Source: Cristatella mucedo (lineage: Eukaryota; Bryozoa; Phylactolaemata; Cristatellidae). From it: 10,000 bases of DNA. The notes beneath the pieces were generated by a model. The model saw only the letters and a list, made by a program, of their open reading frames with translations. It made no database searches and was not told where the DNA came from. Positions 1 to 5,249 of the stretch are shown in pieces (within the stretch, counting starts at the first letter, position 1; each line of letters opens with the position of its first letter). The position numbers were made by a program, and so were the translations under genes. The DNA lies in contig WPIO01000034.1 in the NCBI GenBank assembly GCA_009760855.2, forward strand, positions 2,792,501 through 2,802,500. Direction: 5' to 3'.

Positions 1-269
1 TTGCTTGAGGTGAAATCTGTTACCAGAGCAGTACCGGCGGGCTCAGCCTTGGTGGCTAGAAGCCCCTACCAAACGGAAATACGCAAATACGGACGGACAC
101 ACGTACATCTTTGCCATTTACGCTTAAGTCATTTCCTTGACCAATATACTCAATCCTGCTGGAAATATACCAATCCGCCACAGACAAAAAAATTAATTAT
201 TTATAAATAAATAAAATAAATAAATCCTAGCTGATTTAACATCCTCTTTTTTGTATAGCGACAGAAGAG

Positions 270-309
270 CCTTTACGGCTATCACCACCGCTTGCAGTAG
301 CCATAAAGG
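270..309. repeat. Imperfect hairpin in the SINE body
   Basis: Arms 270-281 and 298-309 are reverse complements at 11 of 12 positions, with a 16-base loop. It lies just after the tRNA-like head in the direction of SINE transcription and may be a structured part of the SINE RNA. Confidence 0.7.
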
Positions 310-333
310 ATCGCCCACTACAGGAATCGAACC

Positions 334-357
334 CACGACCTCGGGACCGAGGTCGTG
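334..357. repeat. 11-bp-arm palindrome within the SINE head
   Basis: Arms 334-344 and 347-357 are perfect reverse complements around a GA centre. The palindrome sits between the anticodon-like and T-arm-like parts of the SINE head, where a tRNA has its variable region. It could be a long variable arm or a small internal duplication. Confidence 0.7.
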
Positions 358-399
358 AAAGCAACCGCCTTACCTAATGTGCCATCACGGTTCCCGGCG

Positions 400-725
400 G
401 CTTAACAGTACGACAAGCGGAAACTTCGTGCTCGGAACAGATCTTCAGTGTGGCGAGCAATCTGCCGCAAGCGCTGGCCGAAAGCTCGGCAGCCTAAAGG
501 CCCGCTGCCAATACGTGTGAGCAAAGCATTTTGGCAAACGAGGGCCAGTGAAAGACCGTCATTGCGCACACAGAGCAGCAGCGGTATATCTATCAATTGC
601 GAACGCGGATTATTTTCGACGGCACTAGGTCGAACGCACTCGGATTTCAAGGTACCGCTTGCTGTTCGCACTCTCCAATCGGTTACCCATTTTCAAAAAA
701 TGGCGGGCAAACTAATTGGTTGTTG
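400..725. other. Stretch with no recognised feature
   Basis: There are short open frames on both strands, but none shows a recognisable motif, splice context or start context. I see no transposon end or tandem repeat here. Confidence 0.5.
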
Positions 726-1132
726 CAGAGGTCGGCAAACTCCGGCCTTTAGGCCAGATATGGCCTAGCTAGTATTCCAGTCCTGTCTAACGCCCCCTAG
801 TTATTTATTATTGGATCCGGCCTAATTTAGTTGTCACAGTTGTATTCCCATTCGTTACTGCTGATTGCAGCTCAAGTTGTCCGTGGCCTGCGTTTATTTT
901 TTGAACTGATATCAGGCGCTTGTATGAAACCGAAGTGGCTTACCAAGGAGGCACGATACATGTCTATCCCTATAATTCCCGTTCGCATTTGTGCGTCTGT
1001 TCCGTCTGCCTGTTCGTCTGTCCGCGCTCCCCCTCGGGTGGCCCTGAGGACTGGGCGTGGTTTCTTCTGGCCTAGTGTGCCTTCTTGATCTCCTGAAACG
1101 GCCTAGAAGTCCGAAAAATTTGCCGACCCCTG
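726..1132. mobile_element. hAT-like non-autonomous DNA transposon (MITE)
   Basis: The left end begins CAGAGGTCGGCAAACT and the reverse complement of the right end begins CAGGGGTCGGCAAATT, giving near-identical terminal inverted repeats of about 14-16 bp. The CAGRGGTCGGCAAA form is typical of hAT-superfamily ends. GGCCTA occurs at 762-767, 819-824, 1069-1074 and 1100-1105, with the inverted TAGGCC at 750-755. Such subterminal repeats are where hAT transposases usually bind. At about 407 bp with no transposase frame, it would depend on an autonomous relative. The 8-bp flanks (718-725 and 1133-1140) do not match, so the target duplication is lost or the copy is old. Confidence 0.72.
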
Positions 1133-1206
1133 GTGCAATGAAAGCATAAGCATACCTGTAGCACAGCGAGCTTATTATTAATCAACCTCTTGCCTGTAGG
1201 GTACTA

Positions 1207-1340
1207 CAGCGGTACCTCGGCTTACGCGTTAAAATCGTTCCGTGCCGGAGCTCGTAACTCAAATTAATCGTATGTCAAATGAATTTCCCCAATTGACATA
1301 AACTGAAATGTGATGAATCCGTTCCGGACCCCAAAAAACA
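1207..1340 (+). mobile_element. Left end of a pogo/Tigger-like element
   Basis: The end starts CAGCGGTACCTC directly after a TA dinucleotide (1205-1206). An inverted copy of the same 12 bases ends at 7682 and is followed by TA. TA target duplication and a CAG...TACCTCG-type terminus suit the Tc1/mariner superfamily, pogo/Tigger group. The subterminal part contains CTCGTAACTC and CGTATGTC motifs, and related CTCGTA/CGTACG motifs occur inside the right end. No transposase coding is visible. The inner boundary is arbitrary, and the two ends may belong to one disrupted element or to two separate copies. Confidence 0.55.
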
Positions 1341-1698
1341 ATGCAATTTTTTGCCACATGTTTTTAAATTTAAAAATGTATTGTTTTAAAAAAATACAAT
1401 AGAATGTCTTGCAATAAATGGGTTTTATTGATCCTAATGCACATGAGTTACTTGGAGATCAGACGACTTGAAGATGTAATAGAGTTAGAGGAGAAAGGCT
1501 GATATGAATATCTGAATCTTATTCGCCGATGTTTGCTCTTTGCGCCGGGCTATCCTCGCGTTCAGTTTATTGGCTGGGCCTTTACGCGGATGCGCCAATT
1601 GCTATCAGTTATGCGACGAACTCTCGCATGATGATAGAGTGCCTAAATAGAGTACAGTAAACTTCGCTGTTCCTGCCGTAGTCGGATCTAACACCGGA
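1341..1698. other. AT-rich stretch with no gene recognised
   Basis: It contains a perfect 16-bp AT palindrome at 1361-1376 (centre AAATTT) and A/T runs up to about 1400. The rest, to 1698, shows no credible coding or transposon motif. It may be internal sequence of the Tigger-like element. Confidence 0.4.
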
Positions 1699-1980
1699 TT
1701 ATGGCGATCGTGTGCGTCCAAGCACCACGATCGCTCGCTCGAGTCTGTCTAGGAGCGAGCTAACAGGCCCGATCTCGGCGTCACGCTCGGGTCGTAGGGC
1801 AGCATCTTGCAACGGATCGTCGTTCGCTGCAGTACCCTTATTGGCCTGAGTGACCGCATGCTGTGTGACTTTCGCTGCGGCAACTAGCGGTGGAGTGTCT
1901 GAAGCTGGCTCGTGTTGTACAACAGTGTCTCCGGCAGCGGCTGTTCTAGTGGGAGTCTCACGGAGACACAGCGGGCGCAC
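1699..1980 (-). pseudogene. Minus-strand coding remnant linked to the dispersed repeat
   Basis: This 93-residue open frame opens in the dispersed repeat and shares the peptide TPTRTAAAGDTV with the minus-strand frame at 4091-4306 in the other repeat copy. After that peptide the two frames diverge. The remainder is Ala-rich and ends in a short Leu/Arg stretch (SLLDRLER). No known domain is recognised. One reading is the start of a gag-like gene behind an LTR. Another is simply that the repeat is open by chance in both copies, because the shared DNA forces a shared peptide. Confidence 0.2.
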
Positions 1981-2206
1981 GTTCGCGGTAAACGAGACTC
2001 TCCTTTATTACTCTCAACGAGCACATACATGAGAGCGAGATCAATCGCAGCAGACGACACGAAATATAACATGCATTAGTGGGCTAACGCTTCGCTGCGT
2101 CAATGGCTTAACTATTGGCCACAGATGAGGCATATACATTAGTGTCAAGGCCTTTCGCTAATTACAACAGCTGAAGCCGCAGGTGCACACTACGCGCTCA
2201 CCCAAA
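1912..2206. repeat. Dispersed repeat, copy 1 (possible LTR, minus orientation)
   Basis: This segment aligns in order with 4156-4320 and then 7488-7585, at roughly 80% identity by eye. Shared blocks include the run around 1927-1967 containing GTCTCCG and CGGAGAC, the run around 2030-2057, and the run from ACTATTGGCC (2111) to CACCCAAA (2206). Read on the minus strand it has an AATAAAG motif, compatible with an LTR followed by internal sequence, but no primer-binding site or integrase-type end was identified. Copy 1 carries no LINE, so it shows the pre-insertion arrangement. Confidence 0.6.
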
Positions 2207-2227
2207 ATCTCTGCATAACTATGTATT

Positions 2228-2336
2228 GAAAGCTTATGAGAGCGCTGTCGGCTGGGCAGGCCGGACATGCAATGCATAACTATGTTGTGCATTGCATGTC
2301 CGGCCTGTCCAGCCCACAGTGCTCTCATAAGCTTTC
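2228..2336. repeat. Near-perfect 53-bp-arm palindrome with a 3-nt loop
   Basis: Arms 2228-2280 and 2284-2336 are reverse complements at 49 of 53 positions, with only TAT between them. In RNA, three of the four mismatches would be G-U pairs, leaving a single C-C mismatch. ATGTATT lies directly left (2221-2227) and again five bases to the right (2342-2348). A 13-bp direct repeat, TGCATAACTATGT, occurs at 2212-2224 and across the loop at 2273-2285. It could be a foldback MITE, a hairpin RNA source, or the product of replication template switching. Confidence 0.9.
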
Positions 2337-2586
2337 CTTAAATGTATTGTTTCAGCTTCGAGGAAAATTTAGGCACGCCTATGTACACAGATTTCACACT
2401 GATTTGGCATTATCATTCGGTGCTAGAGTACCTACAAGTTGAAAGTTTCCTCGTCAAACGTCTACACACTATACAACGTTCTTTCAGTCACTTCTCCATA
2501 CCTACGCATGTGGAGCACCAACTTTGTGAATAGTAGCTGGGCAACCATTTTCCATGAGTAATGAACCACTGCTAAATCTTTTTCAG

Positions 2587-2940
2587 CTCGCTTCCAAGTA
2601 CGTGCCGTGTACTGCTCTGGCGTGCTTTCTCCTCTCCACTACTGCCAAACATGACGAAGCAGCTCCGGTCACTCAGCGTCCGACACCTGCTCAGCTGCTC
2701 CAACTTTGCAACTGCACTGGCTGCTCGGTCGCCGATCTCGAGCGTATGCGAACGATCATTGCCACCAAGCTAGTAGAGAAGCACAATGCTGACAATGCCT
2801 TGCCCCGATACTTGGTGCTTCAACACATCCACGGGGCCTTGCAAGCCTGCTTTCCGGCCGTGTTTAGCCGTGCCTCTCTACGAGGGATGACGTCCGTGAT
2901 GGCCACAGCATTTTGTCGAGGAGAGCTGCTCCTCGCGCAG
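2587..2940 (+). CDS. Cyclin-like exon A (first cyclin fold, C-terminal part)
   Basis: The exon is 354 bp, exactly 118 codons, phase 0 at both ends. The acceptor is a T-rich tract ending CAG at 2584-2586 and the donor is CAG|GTAGGT at 2941. The residues run from LASKYVPC to CRGELLLAQ with no stop. The pattern C-x-ALACF, AKHDE, then CSVADLERM and a hydrophobic YLVLQHIH helix is that of cyclin G/I proteins. This is the best-supported host coding segment in the window. Confidence 0.65.
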
Positions 2941-3859
2941 GTAGGTGCTAGTCTGCTGCTGCCAACAGCTCGTGTGCATTGGCGAGCTCTAACTCATCGC
3001 CAGTGTGGTGGTTCAGCTACACTATCCTTCATGTGCAACTGCTTCAAAATCTCATGCTTCTAGCACGGATTCTTGGTCTTTATGTCATCTGGTTTGTGTT
3101 GAAGAGTCTATTTTACTTGCGGGCGCTCACATCAGGCATGCATGCTACGAACAATGCTTGCATATGGTTTGTCAAATTGAGGTTTTGGCTGTTGCATGTC
3201 ACTGTGAGATGAAAGAGACAGTTGCTTCCAGCAATCGGCTTAAGGCTTGCATTCACTGTGCTTGCAGCCTTCGGTGCTGAGTCTGGCAGTGGTGTCCTAC
3301 ACACTGGACGATCTTGGACTATCGAGAAATCCGTCCGTCAGCAGCCTCTTCATTCTGCTCAGAAACGCATGCAACGTGAGTGCTGCTATGTGGGCACTCA
3401 CATCAGGCATGTGCGCTACGGTAAAATGCTTTCGTCTAGTTTTGTCATATTATGGCCTCGTCGTTCTCGGAATTCCACTTCGCCAAGAAGTCGCTCTCGT
3501 GGGCTGCCTGCGCCTGGTCGCAGGCTTCTATCGCCTCGCCGATGACCGCGAGATCTCGCGGTGCCCCTCTGCACTCAGCGCCGAGACGCTTGTGAGGGTG
3601 CTATCCATCACCAAGAAGCTCTCGCCACTGCGCACCGCGGCCGAGACGTCGCTCTCTCTCGGGCAATCATTGCAGCCGAGATGTTCCACGCTCTGCGACG
3701 CTCTCGCTGCTCCGCTTTGCTGCCGCCGAGACGTCGCTCGCTTGGAGCGCCTGCGCCTTGTCGCAGGCTACTATTGCCTCGCCGCTGACCACTACCGCCT
3801 CCTCGCTGTCGCATCCTGAACCTGTCTTTCCGTCTCCGGCTGCTGCCGCTTCGCACTGA
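2587..3859 (+). CDS. G/I-type cyclin-like gene, four 3' exons (partial gene)
   Basis: Proposed exons are 2587-2940, 3268-3375, 3440-3591 and 3676-3859. All junctions are GT-AG and their phases agree (0, 0, 2), giving about 265 residues up to a TGA at 3857-3859. The first exon matches the later half of the first cyclin fold of cyclins G and I: an ALACFLL helix, a Lys/Glu pair, then a CSVADLERMRTII segment. The second gives PSVLSLAVVSYTLDDLGL, as in the second cyclin fold. Such cyclins bind CDKs or CDK5-type partners and act in cell-cycle and stress control. The start of the cyclin box (normally with an LLDRFL-type helix) is not in the 250 bp upstream, so the 5' exons lie outside the window, beyond the transposons, or are lost. 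It may be a live gene or a fragment. Confidence 0.6.
3121..3178 (+). repeat. Intronic direct repeat, copy in intron A/B
   Basis: About 58 bp beginning GGGCGCTCACATCAGGCATG aligns with 3391-3448 at roughly three quarters identity. This copy is inside the first proposed intron. The partner spans most of the second intron and its acceptor. Confidence 0.65.
3268..3375 (+). CDS. Cyclin-like exon B (second cyclin fold)
   Basis: The exon is 108 bp, exactly 36 codons, with acceptor CTTGCAG at 3261-3267 and donor AAC|GTGAGT at 3376. Joined to exon A it reads ELLLAQ|PSVLSLAVV. In known cyclin G/I proteins the corresponding place has a (K)PS-x-LALS-type helix, so the splice restores a family pattern that neither exon shows alone. 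The intron between A and B is 327 bp. Confidence 0.62.
3391..3448 (+). repeat. Intronic direct repeat, copy across the intron B/C acceptor
   Basis: It begins GGGCACTCACATCAGGCATG and covers most of a 64-bp intron plus the first bases of exon C. Its similarity to 3121-3178 suggests a local duplication within the cyclin-like gene. Confidence 0.65.
3440..3859 (+). CDS. Cyclin-like exons C and D (C-terminal part)
   Basis: Exon C (3440-3591) follows a TTTCGTCTAG acceptor and ends at GTGAGG. Exon D (3676-3859) follows CATTGCAG and ends in TGA. Phase 2 at the C/D junction fits both. Exon C contains SEFHFAKKSLSWAACAWSQ, loosely like the last helix of the second cyclin fold. C and D share an Ala/Ser/Trp-rich repeat, in the same frame under this model (SLSWAACAWSQASIASP and SLAWSACALSQATIASP). 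The region is richer in GC and C-ending codons than exon A. Other frames are also open here, so these two exons are less certain than A and B. Confidence 0.42.
3481..3546 (+). repeat. GC-rich coding direct repeat, unit 1
   Basis: These 66 bp align with 3722-3787 at about 80% identity by eye. Smaller GCCGAGA-type pieces recur at about 3580, 3641 and 3676. Under the spliced model both full units are read in the same frame. The following 18 bp (3545-3562) are a perfect palindrome centred on AGATCT. Confidence 0.75.
3722..3787 (+). repeat. GC-rich coding direct repeat, unit 2
   Basis: This partner of 3481-3546 lies 241 bp downstream in exon D. It shares a CCTGCGCC block and a GTCGCAGGCT block. 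Confidence 0.75.
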
Positions 3860-4155
3860 CGTTGTTCTGGTGCTCTTCGGCTGTTTCGACTACTCTGTCG
3901 GAAGCGGTCCCATACTCACTTCCTCCACTGGTCTTGCTGTCGGATAGCTGCAGTGGTTAACAACGTCCTTCAGCGGCATTGACATCTTTAGCCTTGCTAC
4001 AGCAAGCATTTGAAGCATCTCAAGCATTTGAAGCCAAGGCACGAAGTACGGTCCGCCGTTAAAAACAGCATGCCTCCGCATGCCGGCTTCTCATCTAGAC
4101 AACAGAAGGTCTAGGTCAGCTCTTTTCGGCTCGATTAAAACGTTCTCTGCCGTCA
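3860..4155. other. Probable 3' flank of the cyclin-like gene
   Basis: No coding was recognised after the TGA at 3857-3859. An 18-bp unit starting CAAGCATTTGAAG is repeated almost twice (4003-4020, 4021-4034). ATTAAA at 4134-4139 could serve as a weak poly(A) signal, but that is a guess from the hexamer alone. Confidence 0.35.
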
Positions 4156-4320
4156 GTTGTTGTGTGACAGTGTCTCCGGCGGCGGCTGTTCTAGTGGGAG
4201 TCGGAGACACAGCGAGGCGCATGTGTGCGGTAAAGGAGACGCGGTAAATGGTAAACGGCTCTATTATTCTCAATGGGCACAGATATGAGAGCGCGATCAA
4301 GCGCATCAGACTACATGAAG
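4156..4320. repeat. Dispersed repeat, copy 2, left part
   Basis: It aligns with copy 1 from about 1912 to 2064. The GTCTCCG...CGGAGAC inverted pair is kept (4172-4178 and 4202-4208). Homology stops at 4320, where L2 sequence begins. The 38 bp that follow in copy 1 (2065-2102) have no counterpart here, so the LINE insertion probably deleted them. Confidence 0.6.
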
Positions 4321-4668
4321 CACATTACTCCACTTCTCGCCGACCTGCACTGGCTACCAGTCAAGCAACGGATTGACTTCAAGGTTTTGTCGCTCACTTT
4401 TAGGTCCCTTCATTCAATGGCTCCAGCCTATCTCTCCGATATACTACCCCATCAGGCCAAGCATCGTACCACCCGCTTTTCGCAATCCAACAGTCTACCA
4501 ATACCTCGTACAAACCTCAAATCCTTTGGAGACCGTGCATTTAGCTCGTATGATCCCAAAGCCCGGAACTCCCTCCCGACCTGCGTCAGAACATCCCCTG
4601 ACCTGACCACATTTAAAAGGAACTTAAAAACACACCTATTTAGGACAGCATTTAGTGGGTCCCTGTGA
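4321..4668 (+). pseudogene. L2 ORF2 C-terminal fragment
   Basis: The frame reads HITPLLADLHWLPVKQRIDF at its start and ends ...FRTAFSGSL before TGA at 4666-4668. This is the conserved tail region that follows the reverse transcriptase in L2-clade proteins; it is often the only part left in truncated copies. No start codon or catalytic domain remains, so it is not expected to make a functional protein. Confidence 0.85.
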
Positions 4669-4686
4669 TTCGTCCTTCACGTGCTT

Positions 4687-4766
4687 ATGCGTGCTGACAC
4701 TGTGCATGCTGCCACTAACCGCATTTGCATGCTGACCCTGTGCATGTCACCCCTAACCATATTATT
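4687..4766 (+). repeat. Two imperfect ~39-bp repeats in the L2 3' UTR (copy 1)
   Basis: Two adjacent units each contain a GCRTGCTGACMCTGTGCATG-like part and end in CTAACC. The same arrangement occurs at 7271-7347, so it belongs to the LINE family and not to this insertion. Confidence 0.65.
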
Positions 4767-4833
4767 CATTTTGTTTGTTTTTTAAGCATGATTTTACTTA
4801 CTATTTAATTGCATTTCCCTTTGCAGCAAATGT

Positions 4834-4873
4834 AAAGCGCCTAGAAAGAGATTAAGTTCTCTGAGGGCGCTTT
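4834..4873 (+). promoter_or_regulatory. L2 3'-terminal stem-loop (copy 1)
   Basis: AAAGCGCC (4834-4841) pairs with GGCGCTTT (4866-4873), and an inner AGAGA/TCTCT pair (4847-4851, 4858-4862) adds a second stem. It sits just before the ATT tail. Conserved 3' structures of this kind are what CR1/L2-type reverse transcriptases are thought to recognise. Confidence 0.75.
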
Positions 4874-4910
4874 ATCAAGTATTATTATTATTATTATTAT
4901 TAATGGCTTA

Positions 4911-5249
4911 GCTCTTGTGGCTCATGTGCATGGCCCTACCCACATCAAGGGTCACACACTCGACCAAATTTTCTCATATAACTGCACTTTGTCATCACCA
5001 GTTATCACCAAATCCTGCTTATCTGACCACATGCAGATCTCATTCAATCTACAGTGTGTGCCCACATTCTCCTCTAAAATAACCTGTGAATCGCGAAACC
5101 TCAAGACCCTTGACATCGATGCTGTCCGTGCGAGCATATCTGCTTCACCTTTGCTGCTCAGTCCTCCCTCCGATCTGTCATCACTGGTAGATTGCTACAA
5201 CACGACACTAGCTGACGCTCGACGAGTTTGCACCTTTGACAAAGCGCAC
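4911..5249 (+). pseudogene. L2 endonuclease C-terminal remnant
   Basis: The frame contains HVHGPTHIKGHTLDQIFS and later LSDHMQISF. The SDH triplet is the last catalytic motif of the exonuclease-endonuclease-phosphatase fold that nicks target DNA in CR1/L2 LINEs. The N-terminal catalytic residues are absent because the element is truncated. Around 5239-5249 the protein homology switches to another frame (CTFDK here, then KRTVRPRPDG in the frame of the reverse transcriptase), so a small indel separates the two domains. Confidence 0.75.

Larger units (their letters stand above)
190..399 (-). mobile_element. tRNA-derived SINE (minus strand)
   Basis: Read on the minus strand, the segment from about 399 to 315 has an RNA polymerase III A box (TGGCACATTAGG) followed by a B box (GGGTTCGATTCC), at tRNA-like order and spacing. 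The bases that should form the acceptor stem do not pair, and three of five T-stem pairs would be G-U, so this is a tRNA-derived head and not a working tRNA. The body (about 310-230) holds an imperfect hairpin, and the element ends in an ATTT-rich tail (about 190-226), as SINEs often do. No clear target-site duplication was found, so both ends are approximate. Confidence 0.6.
4321..4902 (+). mobile_element. 5'-truncated L2/CR1-type LINE, copy 1
   Basis: From its first base this copy matches 6904-7487 of the longer L2 copy closely, including the stop codon position, the 3' untranslated region, the terminal stem-loop and the ATT-repeat tail. It starts inside the C-terminal domain, so it lacks endonuclease and reverse transcriptase. 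5' truncation and a short-unit tail are hallmarks of L2/CR1 target-primed integration. The two copies differ at about 7 residues over the roughly 115 shared, so they are related but not a fresh duplicate. Confidence 0.88.

Noticed and set aside
1-210. A partial protein entering from the left edge
   Set aside because: Its end runs into the AT-rich SINE tail, and the sequence shows no motif or splice signal.
311-397. A functional minus-strand tRNA gene
   Set aside because: A and B boxes are present, but the acceptor stem does not pair, the T stem is mostly G-U, the anticodon loop has the wrong size, and a SINE-like body and tail follow.
448-768. A 106-residue plus-strand protein
   Set aside because: It runs into the hAT-like terminal repeat at 726, overlaps an opposite open frame, and has no recognisable domain.
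2236-2442. A 68-residue plus-strand protein
   Set aside because: Most of this frame runs through the palindrome. There is no known motif and no start or splice context that would make it a gene.
3561-3788. A 75-residue plus-strand protein in the GC-rich region
   Set aside because: It overlaps the proposed exons C and D in another frame. The spliced frame aligns the two internal repeats in one phase, and this frame does not.
3608-3856. Arg-rich minus-strand protein
   Set aside because: It is the reverse shadow of the GC-rich repeats in the cyclin-like exons, with low-complexity composition and no motif.
3890-4081. Minus-strand gene with an MLEMLQML pattern
   Set aside because: The pattern is produced by the 18-bp tandem repeat at 4003-4034; no other support.
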